In this document: positions 47,006 through 55,371 of the stretch, piece by piece
How positions within the stretch are numbered: position 1 is the first letter of the stretch
How the letters are laid out: the number at the start of each line of letters is the position of its first letter
Source of the DNA: Actinacidiphila epipremni
GTDB taxonomy: Bacteria; Actinomycetota; Actinomycetes; Streptomycetales; Streptomycetaceae
Reading direction: 5' to 3'
Assembly: GCF_012034175.1 (NCBI RefSeq)
Contig: NZ_JAATEJ010000011.1
Span: 62,001 to 126,000 of the forward strand
DNA: 64,000 nucleotides
Translations under genes and position numbers: made by a program
Notes under the pieces: model-generated
The model's input: the letters and a program-made list of their open reading frames with translations, nothing else
Told to the model about the DNA's origin: nothing
Database searches by the model: none

Positions 47006-49009
47006 GTGGACACCACCGTGCAGGATCCGCTGGTCGGGCAGACGCTGGACGGGCGGTACCGGGTCGAGGCCCGGATCGCCGTCGGCGGGATGGCCACGGT
47101 CTACCGGGCCGTGGACACCCGCCTCGACCGCGTGCTCGCGCTGAAGGTCATGCACCCGGGGCTGGCCGCGGACACCGGCTTCGTGGAGCGGTTCATCCGC
47201 GAGGCGAAGGCCGTGGCGCGGCTGTCGCACCCCAACGTGGTGGGGGTCTTCGACCAGGGCACGGACGGCACGTACGTCTACCTCGCGATGGAGTACGTGG
47301 CCGGCTGCACGCTGCGGGACGTGCTGCGTGAGCGCGGGGCGCTGCCGCCGCGGGCGGCGCTGGACATCCTGGAGCCGGTGCTCGCGGCGCTGGGCGCGGC
47401 TCATCGCGCGGGCCTGGTGCACCGGGACGCCAAGCCGGAGAATGTGCTGATCGGCGACGCGGGCCGGGTCAAGGTCGCCGACTTTGGCCTGGTCAGGGGC
47501 GTGGACTCGCAGACGAGCGCGTCCGGCGCGCTGCTGGGCACGGTGTCGTACCTCGCGCCGGAGCAGATCGGCGGCGGCACGGTCGACGAGCGTACGGACG
47601 TGTACGCGTGCGGCGTGATGCTGTACGAGATGCTGACCGGCGCGAAGCCGTACAGCGGCGACACCGCGATGCAGGTCATCATGCGGCGGCTCAACGAGGA
47701 CGTGCCGCCGCCGTCCGCGGCCGTGCCGGGGCTCGCCCCGCGGCTGGACGCGCTGGTGGCGCGGGCGACCTCGCGGGATCCGGCGGGCCGGCCCGCCGAC
47801 GCGGTGGCGCTGCTGGCCGAGGTGCGGGCGGTGCGCGCGCAGCTGTCCGCGCAGGAGCTGGACCACCGGCCGGCGGGCGCGCCGGCGCAGGCGGTCGGGG
47901 TGGGCCCGGAGGACCCGACGAGCGTCGTGCCGCGGCTGCCGGGCGCCGGGCCGGCCGCTGCCGACGCCGGTGTCGGCGTCGGCGCCGCCGAGGACGAGCT
48001 GCACCACACGACGCGGCTGCTGCCGCCGCCCCCGCCGCAGGACCGGCCGCCCGCCGGTGCGGTCCCCGCCGCGCATGCCTCGGCCGCACCGCCGGCCGCC
48101 GGCCGGCCCCGCGGCGGGTTCCGGCTGCCGCGCGGCCGGCGCGGGCCGCTCGCGGTGCTGGTGGCGCTGCTGGTGGTCCTCGGGGTCGCCGCCGGCGTCT
48201 GGTACATCAACGACGGGCAGTTCACCCACGTCCCCGGCGTGCTGTCGCTGCCGCAGGCCGAGGCGGAGCACAAGCTGGACGCGGCGGGCCTGGACGCCGC
48301 GGTGCGGCAGGACTTCTCGCTCACCGTGCCGCGCGGCAGCGTCATCGCCACCGACCCGGAGCCGGGCAAGCGGATCCGCAGCAACGGCACGGTGACGCTG
48401 ACGGTGTCCAAGGGGCCCCGGCAGGTGAAGGTGCCGGACGTGTCGGGTGCCGCGCTCGCGCAGGCGCAGGCGCAGCTCAAGGCGGCGGGGCTGGTGCCGG
48501 GCACGGTGGCGCGGTCGTTCAACGACTCCGTGCCGCAGGGCGCGGTGATCGTGACGGACCCGCCGGCCGGGCGGGAGATGGCCCCGGGCACCCCGGTGAC
48601 GATCACCGTCTCGCGCGGCTCACCGGTGGACGTACCGGACGTGATCGGGAAGTCGGTCGCCGACGCGCAGCAGCAGTTGCAGGACGCGGGCCTCACGGTG
48701 GTGGTGGCCCCGGAGCAGGTCTACTCCGACGAGGCCGACAAGGACACCGTGGCGCTGGAGTCGCCGGACCGGGGCACGCAGGCCGCCAAGGGCGACACGG
48801 TGACGATCACGGTGTCGAAGGGGCAGCAGACCTTCGCGGTGCCGGACGTCACGGGCAAGAAGCGGTCGGAGGCGGAGCAGACGCTCAAGGCGGCCGGTTT
48901 CGAGGTGCGGGTCATCAGCCTGTTCTTCGGCGACACCGTTTTCAGCCAGTCCCCGGACGGCGGCGACCAGGCCCCGAAGGGCGCGACGGTCACGCTCTGG
49001 GTGCGCTGA
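47006..49009 (+). CDS. Ser/Thr protein kinase with four PASTA domains
   Basis: 667 aa. Kinase domain, residues about 10-275: glycine loop IAVGGMATVYRAVD, catalytic lysine in ALKVMHP, HRDAKPENVL (catalytic Asp) and ADFGLVRG. An Ala/Pro-rich juxtamembrane region follows, then membrane helix LAVLVALLVVLGVAAGVWYI (about 390-409). Four PASTA repeats (about 410-667) make up the outer part, each with a VPDV-type start and VTITVSKG-type end. Such kinases sense wall fragments and phosphorylate division and wall proteins. GTG 47006 was chosen from the domain start and the TAGAAT box. It resembles the PknL/PkaF group. Confidence 0.95.
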   Translation: MDTTVQDPLVGQTLDGRYRVEARIAVGGMATVYRAVDTRLDRVLALKVMHPGLAADTGFVERFIREAKAVARLSHPNVVGVFDQGTDGTYVYLAMEYVAGCTLRDVLRERGALPPRAALDILEPVLAALGAAHRAGLVHRDAKPENVLIGDAGRVKVADFGLVRGVDSQTSASGALLGTVSYLAPEQIGGGTVDERTDVYACGVMLYEMLTGAKPYSGDTAMQVIMRRLNEDVPPPSAAVPGLAPRLDALVARATSRDPAGRPADAVALLAEVRAVRAQLSAQELDHRPAGAPAQAVGVGPEDPTSVVPRLPGAGPAAADAGVGVGAAEDELHHTTRLLPPPPPQDRPPAGAVPAAHASAAPPAAGRPRGGFRLPRGRRGPLAVLVALLVVLGVAAGVWYINDGQFTHVPGVLSLPQAEAEHKLDAAGLDAAVRQDFSLTVPRGSVIATDPEPGKRIRSNGTVTLTVSKGPRQVKVPDVSGAALAQAQAQLKAAGLVPGTVARSFNDSVPQGAVIVTDPPAGREMAPGTPVTITVSRGSPVDVPDVIGKSVADAQQQLQDAGLTVVVAPEQVYSDEADKDTVALESPDRGTQAAKGDTVTITVSKGQQTFAVPDVTGKKRSEAEQTLKAAGFEVRVISLFFGDTVFSQSPDGGDQAPKGATVTLWVR

Positions 49010-49039
49010 GGCCGGGGCGCCGCGGCTGCGGCTACCGCG

Positions 49040-49654
49040 CTACAGCTCCGGGCCGTCGCCCGGCTCCTCCTGGTAGGAGTAGCGCTGCTCGCGCCAGGGG
49101 TCGCCGAGGTTGTGGTAGCCGCGCTCCTCCCAGAATCCGCGGCGGTCGGCGGTCATGTATTCCACGCCGCGGACCCATTTGGGGCCTTTCCAGGCGTAGA
49201 GCCGGGGGATGACCAGCCGGGCGGGGAAGCCGTGTTCGGCGGTGAGGGGTTCGCCGCCCTTGTGGGTGGCGAATATCGACTGGTCGTCGAGGAAGTCCTC
49301 GATCCGCACGTTGGAGCTGAATCCGTATTCGGCCCAGACCATCACATGGGTGACGTCGTCGGCGGGCGGCGCGAGCTTCACCACGGTCGCGGCGGACACC
49401 CCGCCCCATTCGACGCCGAGCATCGAGAATTTCGTGACGCAGTGGAAGTCGGCGACGACCGTGTCATAAGGCAGCGCGGAGAACTCGGGGTGGTTCCAGG
49501 ACGTCGTGCCGCCGTCGGCGGTGGCGCCGAAGACCCGGAACTCCCACCGGTCGGGCTTGAAGCGCGGGACCGGTCCGTAGTGGGTGACCGGCCAGCCGCG
49601 CTGGAGCCGCTGGCCCGGCGGCAGCTCCCCCGCGCGACGCTCGTACCGACCCAT
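49040..49654 (-). CDS. sulfite oxidase-like molybdopterin oxidoreductase
   Basis: 204 aa, single Mo-pterin domain of the sulfite oxidase fold. The Mo-binding cysteine is in DFHCVTKFSMLGVEWGGV (about 68-85). GFPARLVIPRLYAWKGPKWVRGVEYM (partly quoted) and the terminal YHNLGDPWREQRYSYQ are conserved. No signal peptide is present, so unlike YedY/MsrP it appears cytoplasmic; the substrate is unknown. ATG 49654 has GGAGG unusually close (1 nt), so the true start is uncertain. It is divergent from bfr. Confidence 0.88.
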   Translation of the reverse strand: MGRYERRAGELPPGQRLQRGWPVTHYGPVPRFKPDRWEFRVFGATADGGTTSWNHPEFSALPYDTVVADFHCVTKFSMLGVEWGGVSAATVVKLAPPADDVTHVMVWAEYGFSSNVRIEDFLDDQSIFATHKGGEPLTAEHGFPARLVIPRLYAWKGPKWVRGVEYMTADRRGFWEERGYHNLGDPWREQRYSYQEEPGDGPEL

Positions 49655-49908
49655 GCCTCCATGGTGACAGACCCGGCGCGGTGCTCGTGACCAGGCAGCC
49701 TGCCGCCCGCGGCGGCACCGGCCGCGGCACCGGCGGGGACGGCGGCGGAGACGGCGGCGGAGACGGTGGCGAGGGCGGCGGACCTGCCGTGCGGCCGTAC
49801 CGGAAGAATCGGGGCACAGAACGTAAGCGTGCACTTACTGGATCACATCACCGCGCAATGCGAGGATGCGCGCAACCACTTGTCCGGAACGGGAAGGACG
49901 GCGTTGCC

Positions 49909-50388
49909 ATGCAGGGCGACCCCGAGGTCATCGAGTTCCTCAATGAACAGCTGACCGCGGAGCTGACCGCGATCAACCAGTACTTCCTGCACGCGAAGCT
50001 GCAGGAGAACTACGGCTGGTACAAGCTCGCGAAGCACACCCGTGCCGAGTCGTTCGACGAGATGCGGCACGCGGAGATCCTGACCGACCGGATCATTTTC
50101 CTGGAGGGCCTGCCGAACTACCAGCGGCTGTTCCACGTACGGGTCGGGCAGTCGGTCACCGAGATGTTCCGGGCCGACAAGCAGGTGGAGGTCGAGGCGA
50201 TCGACCGGCTGCGGCGCGGTATCGAGGTGATGCACGCGAAAGGCGACTTCACGTCGAAGAACATCTTCGAGTCGATCCTGTCCGACGAGGAGGACCACAT
50301 CGACTACCTGGACACCCAGCTGGACCTGGTGGAGAAGCTGGGCGAGGAGCTCTACCTCGCGCAGCAGATCAAGCAGCCCGACGACTAG
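49909..50388 (+). CDS. bfr: bacterioferritin
   Basis: 159 aa, four-helix ferritin-like. Diiron ligands are the Glu in LTAELTAINQYFLHAKLQ, Glu and His in SFDEMRHAEIL (whose Met is the heme ligand), Glu in QVEVEAIDRLRRG, and Glu/His in LSDEEDHIDYLDTQ. The 24-mer shell stores iron as ferric mineral with haem at dimer interfaces. ATG 49909 has AAGGA 10 nt upstream. A GTAAGCGTGCACTTAC near-palindrome at 49823-49838 lies in the upstream region. Its last 20 bp overlap the convergent bfd gene. Confidence 0.97.
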   Translation: MQGDPEVIEFLNEQLTAELTAINQYFLHAKLQENYGWYKLAKHTRAESFDEMRHAEILTDRIIFLEGLPNYQRLFHVRVGQSVTEMFRADKQVEVEAIDRLRRGIEVMHAKGDFTSKNIFESILSDEEDHIDYLDTQLDLVEKLGEELYLAQQIKQPDD

Positions 50389-50602
50389 CCGGCGCCGGGT
50401 CGGCCGCGGGGGCCAGGCGGGTGCGGGTGACGCAGCTGTCGCCGCGGCCGAGCAGGGCCTGGATGCGCTTGACGCAGGAGCCGCAGTCCGTGCCGGCCTT
50501 GCAGGCCGAGGCTATCTGCCGCGGGGTGCAGCGGCCGTCGGCGGCGTGCTGCTCGACCTGGTCCTCGGTGATGCCGAAGCAGGAGCAGACGTACACGGTC
50601 AC
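50369..50602 (-). CDS. bfd: bacterioferritin-associated ferredoxin
   Basis: 77 aa. The [2Fe-2S] cysteines are in VYVCSCFGITEDQVE and KAGTDCGSCVKRIQALL, the Bfd pattern; a variable polar tail follows. Bfd gives electrons to bacterioferritin haem to release stored iron, so it is normally made when iron is scarce. The start is GTG 50602. An iron box lies 36 bp upstream. Its 3' end overlaps the bfr coding region by 20 bp in convergent orientation. Confidence 0.9.
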   Translation of the reverse strand: MTVYVCSCFGITEDQVEQHAADGRCTPRQIASACKAGTDCGSCVKRIQALLGRGDSCVTRTRLAPAADPAPASRRAA

Positions 50603-50638
50603 CGCCGATCGAGGTCTTGCCGGAGCGCTCACAGGAGC

Positions 50639-50657
50639 TGAGGTAACCCTTACCTTA
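50639..50657 (-). promoter_or_regulatory. candidate iron box (DmdR/IdeR type) of bfd
   Basis: TGAGGTAACCCTTACCTTA on the plus strand agrees with the TTAGGTTAGGCTAACCTAA consensus at 13 of 19 positions, or 16 if A/T swaps are allowed, and keeps both AGGT and ACCT halves. It lies 37-55 bp upstream of the bfd start, as expected for repression by iron-loaded DmdR. Confidence 0.7.
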
Positions 50658-50684
50658 CCTGCCGGCCGGGCGGCGGAGAACGAC

Positions 50685-50718
50685 AAGGGGCGCGGGATCG
50701 GTGTGATCCGCGCCCCTT
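50685..50718 (-). terminator. hairpin after the DAHP synthase gene
   Basis: 50685-50699 (AAGGGGCGCGGGATC) pairs with 50705-50718 with one bulged base. It lies 15 bp past the aroH stop and just before the bfd promoter. Confidence 0.75.
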
Positions 50719-50733
50719 CTCCCCTGACGAGAG

Positions 50734-52086
<1,353 letters not shown>

Positions 52087-52089
52087 TCA

Positions 52090-52095
52090 ACATTA
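52090..52095 (-). promoter_or_regulatory. candidate -10 box of the DAHP synthase gene (leaderless)
   Basis: TAATGT on the minus strand, 6 nt before GTG 52083. No Shine-Dalgarno is present and the -35 is weak. Confidence 0.45.
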
Positions 52096-52244
52096 CGGGG
52101 TCGGGTCGACCGGTTTTCCGCCCGCTCAGTGGGTGAGACATGCCGTCCGCGACGCAGCACGGAAACGTCACCTTGGACTGGTAGCGTCACCCGCGTTTCA
52201 GAGCCGCCGCCGTCCGGCCGCGGGCTCCGGGAGGGCGCGCCCTC

Positions 52245-55112
52245 ATGCGCGCGTGCAGCCGATGGGGCAACACGTTGACGAACAGACACCGCAGACGCAC
52301 GTCCTGGATCGCCTACGCAGCGGCCACCGTCGCACTCGCCACGGCGGCCACCTACGGCACGACCGCCCTCGCCGCCCCCTCGCCGGGCGGCGCGGGCGGC
52401 GCGGCCGACGGCAAGGGCGGCACGCAGCAGGCGGGGGCGCTGCAGGCGGACTTCGCCGCCGCCGCGAACGAGTTCCACGTCCCGCAGAGCGTGCTGATGG
52501 CCGTCTCCTACCGCATGACGCTGTGGGAGTCGCACCAGGGCCGGCCCAGCACCACCGGCAACTACAACGTCATGGGCCTGACCCGGGTCACGCCCGCCGA
52601 CATGGAGCAGCCGTCGCAGGCCGACGAGCTGTCCCACCTCGACCTCAGCGGCGACCCCGCCGTGACCCGGCACTTCGACGCCGGCCGGGCGCTGCGCGCC
52701 GCCGCCGCGGCGCAGGTGGACACCTCCGCGCCGCGGCTGCACACCCTGGACGTCGCCGCGCAGCTGATCGGCGCCTCCACCGACGAGGTGCGCACCGACC
52801 CGCGGCAGAGCGTACGGGCCGGCGCCGCGCTGCTGGCGTCGTACGAGAAGGCGGCGGTCGGCTCGCTGCCGGCCGACGCGGGCCGCTGGTGGGCCGGCGT
52901 CGCGCGCTACAGCCAGTCCCCGGACCGGGGCGGCGCCCGGCAGTTCGTGCAGCGGGTCTTCGACACCGTCCGCAGCGGCGCGAGCCGGCTGACCGCCGAC
53001 GGCCAGACGGTGACGCTGCCCGCCGACCCGTCCGTGCAGCCGGTGGACCCGGGCACGGTGCCGCTGGCCCCGGCCGACGCGCCCGCGCCGACGACGCCGG
53101 AGGCGACCCCGGCGCCGGAGTGCCCGGCCACGCTGAGCTGCGCGTTCGTCCCGGCGGCGTACAAGCAGAACAGCAGCACGCCGGACGACTTCGGCAACTA
53201 CAACGTCTCCGCCCGCCCCGGCAACGGCGAGGACGTCCGCTACATCGTCATCCACGACATGGAGGGGACGTACCAGGGCAGCATCGACGAGTTCAAGAAC
53301 TCCACGGCCTACGCCAGCGCCCACTACCTGATCGCGGACGACGGCCGGGTCACGCAGATGGTGCAGTTGAAGGACGAGGCGTGGCACGCGGCGAACAAGA
53401 CCGTGAACATGCACTCGGTGGGTGTGGAGCACGAGGGCTACGCGATCAGGACGGGTGACTGGTTCACCGAGCAGGAGTACGACTCCTCCGCCGCCCTGGT
53501 GAAGTTCCTGGCCCAGAAATTCGGCATCCCGCTGGACCGCGAGCACGTCATCGGCCACGACGAGGTGCCCGGCGTGCTGGACGCCAACGTCAAGACGCAG
53601 CACTGGGACCCGGGCCCGTACTGGGACTGGAACCACTACATGACGCTGCTGGGCGCCCCGGACGGCGCGGGCGGCGCGGGCGCGCCGCTCCAGGCCGGGC
53701 AGCTGGTGCGGGTCGTGCCGCCGTACACCACGGCCAACGAGCCGACGCTCACCGACGGCGGCGCCTCGGTGCCGGCGCACCCGGCGAACTTCCTCTACCT
53801 CTACACCTCGCCGGCGACGACCGCGGCGCTGCCCGTCGACCCCTACCTGGGCAACGTGGCGTGGAGCGAGGGCTCGAACTGGGCGGACAAGGTCCCGGCG
53901 GGCGGCGCGTATGTCGTCGCGGGGGTGCAGGGCGACTGGACGGCGATCTGGTACCAGGACCAGAAGCTGTGGTTCCGCAACCCCGGCGGGCAGAACACGG
54001 TGGTGCTGCCGCCGACGCAGGTGGTCACGCCGAAGTCCGGGACGATCGCGGTCTACGGCCGGGCCTACCCCGACGACGCCGCGTACGCGGGCACGAACGT
54101 GCCGGTGCAGACGGACAACGACACCTCGCTGACCAAGTACAAGATCGCCGCCGGCCAGGCGTACGCGCAGGCGGGCCCGCAGGAGCCGGGCGACTACTGG
54201 TACGCGGGCAGCTTCGCCGGCACCGCCGCCGGTGACCGCACCCTGGTGAAGGGGACCAACTCCTTCTACCCGATCCGCTACAACCACCGCATCGCGTGGG
54301 TACGGGCCTCCGACGTCACCCTCACCACCAGCGTCGCCGCGGTGACCGCGACCGACCGGCACAACCTGGTGGCGCGCGACGCCGCCGGCACCATGTGGCA
54401 GTACCAGGGCAGCGGCACCCCGGCCGCCCCGTTCCTGACCCGGTTCGGCATCGGCCCCGGCTGGCAGGCGTACGACACCGTGACCACGCTGTCCGACCTG
54501 CGGGCCGACGGCACCGGCGACCTGGTGGCCCGGGACACCTCGGGCACCCTGTGGTATTTCAAGGGCAGCGGCAAGCCCGCGGCGCCCTTCCTGGGCCGGA
54601 CGAAAACAGGAGCCGGCTGGGGCCAGTACGGCAAGCTCCTCGGCGTCGGCGACGCCACCGGCGACGGGAAGGACGACCTGATCGCCCGGGACTCGGCGGG
54701 CGAGCTGTGGCTCTACCAGGGCACCGGCACCACGAGCGCGCCCTTCGCGACCCGCACCGCCATAGGGCCGGGCTGGAATCAGTACGACGTCTTCGCCGGC
54801 ACCGGCGACATCAGCGGCGACGGCAAGCCCGACCTGGTCACCCGCGACGCCACCGGCGTCCTCTGGTACTACCAGGGCACCGGCGACGCGGCGGCCCCCT
54901 GGGCGGCCCGGGTCAGGATCGGCCCCGGCTGGAACCAGTACGACACCCTGGTCGGCACCGGCGACCTGAACCGCGACGGCAGGGCCGACATGGTGGCCCG
55001 CGACGTCTCCGGCGTCCTGTGGTACTACCAGGGCACCGGCAGCGCCGCGGCCCCGTACGCCGCCCGGGTCCGGGTCGGCAGCGGCTGGCAGGTCTACGAC
55101 CTGCTGGCGTGA
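52245..55112 (+). CDS. secreted N-acetylmuramoyl-L-alanine amidase with five C-terminal propeller-like repeats
   Basis: 955 aa. A signal peptide (basic NRHRRRTSW, then AYAAATVALATAATYGTTALAA) ends near residue 45. Residues 60-270 contain a helical domain (VPQSVLMAVSYRMTLWESHQ, NYNVMGLTRV) resembling lysozyme-like folds; this is uncertain. Residues about 325-475 are an Amidase_2/PGRP domain: RYIVIHDMEG, SAHYLIADDGRVTQMV, SVGVEHEGY, EHVIGHDEVPG and QHWDPGPYW. Residues about 475-700 are SH3-like. Residues about 705-955 hold five repeats of LVARDxxGxLWxYxGxG followed by GWxxYD, with DxxGDGxxD loops. It should cleave peptidoglycan stem peptides outside the cell. ATG 52245 has GGGAGGG about 9 nt upstream. 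Confidence 0.9.
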   Translation: MRACSRWGNTLTNRHRRRTSWIAYAAATVALATAATYGTTALAAPSPGGAGGAADGKGGTQQAGALQADFAAAANEFHVPQSVLMAVSYRMTLWESHQGRPSTTGNYNVMGLTRVTPADMEQPSQADELSHLDLSGDPAVTRHFDAGRALRAAAAAQVDTSAPRLHTLDVAAQLIGASTDEVRTDPRQSVRAGAALLASYEKAAVGSLPADAGRWWAGVARYSQSPDRGGARQFVQRVFDTVRSGASRLTADGQTVTLPADPSVQPVDPGTVPLAPADAPAPTTPEATPAPECPATLSCAFVPAAYKQNSSTPDDFGNYNVSARPGNGEDVRYIVIHDMEGTYQGSIDEFKNSTAYASAHYLIADDGRVTQMVQLKDEAWHAANKTVNMHSVGVEHEGYAIRTGDWFTEQEYDSSAALVKFLAQKFGIPLDREHVIGHDEVPGVLDANVKTQHWDPGPYWDWNHYMTLLGAPDGAGGAGAPLQAGQLVRVVPPYTTANEPTLTDGGASVPAHPANFLYLYTSPATTAALPVDPYLGNVAWSEGSNWADKVPAGGAYVVAGVQGDWTAIWYQDQKLWFRNPGGQNTVVLPPTQVVTPKSGTIAVYGRAYPDDAAYAGTNVPVQTDNDTSLTKYKIAAGQAYAQAGPQEPGDYWYAGSFAGTAAGDRTLVKGTNSFYPIRYNHRIAWVRASDVTLTTSVAAVTATDRHNLVARDAAGTMWQYQGSGTPAAPFLTRFGIGPGWQAYDTVTTLSDLRADGTGDLVARDTSGTLWYFKGSGKPAAPFLGRTKTGAGWGQYGKLLGVGDATGDGKDDLIARDSAGELWLYQGTGTTSAPFATRTAIGPGWNQYDVFAGTGDISGDGKPDLVTRDATGVLWYYQGTGDAAAPWAARVRIGPGWNQYDTLVGTGDLNRDGRADMVARDVSGVLWYYQGTGSAAAPYAARVRVGSGWQVYDLLA

Positions 55113-55119
55113 GCGGGGC

Positions 55120-55149
55120 CTGACGGGCGGGGCACCGGTGCGCTAGGGT
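55120..55149 (+). promoter_or_regulatory. trp leader promoter
   Basis: CTGACG (55120-55125), 18-nt spacer, TAGGGT (55144-55149). The leader ATG begins 7 nt later, so the transcript is probably leaderless. Confidence 0.7.
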
Positions 55150-55156
55150 CGTGGCC

Positions 55157-55228
55157 ATGACCGCGTCTCAGATCGCGCCGGCGTCCCGCCGGACCTGGTG
55201 GTGGACCGCTTCTCCGGCGGCCCGCTGA
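55157..55228 (+). CDS. trpL: trp leader peptide (attenuator peptide)
   Basis: A 23-codon frame encoding MTASQIAPASRRTWWWTASP then AAR and TGA. Three consecutive Trp codons lie at 55196-55204. A G/C-rich hairpin follows 25 nt after the stop, and the downstream gene is trpEG. The WWWTAxPAAx core resembles leader peptides known upstream of Streptomyces trp genes. Ribosome stalling at the Trp triplet under tryptophan shortage should prevent the attenuator hairpin. Confidence 0.9.
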   Translation: MTASQIAPASRRTWWWTASPAAR

Positions 55229-55253
55229 CCCGCGCGTTCAGCAAGCACTACGC

Positions 55254-55279
55254 GAAGGCCGCCCGCAGGGGCGGCCTTC
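55254..55279 (+). terminator. trp attenuator hairpin
   Basis: An 11-bp stem (GAAGGCCGCCC at 55254-55264 with GGGCGGCCTTC at 55269-55279) and 4-nt loop between trpL and trpEG. CGGTGTT follows, a weak U-rich end. Confidence 0.8.
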
Positions 55280-55371
55280 GGTGTTCCCAGGCCCGGTCGC
55301 CGCCCCTTCCTCTCCGCCTCGACGCCCCGCCGAGGGCCGTCGAGGCCCAGCCCCAGGAAGGACCCCCGACC

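Noticed and set aside
49823..49838. GTAAGCGTGCACTTAC as a definite bfr operator
   Set aside because: The symmetry is imperfect and it does not match the iron-box consensus; kept only as a remark under bfr.
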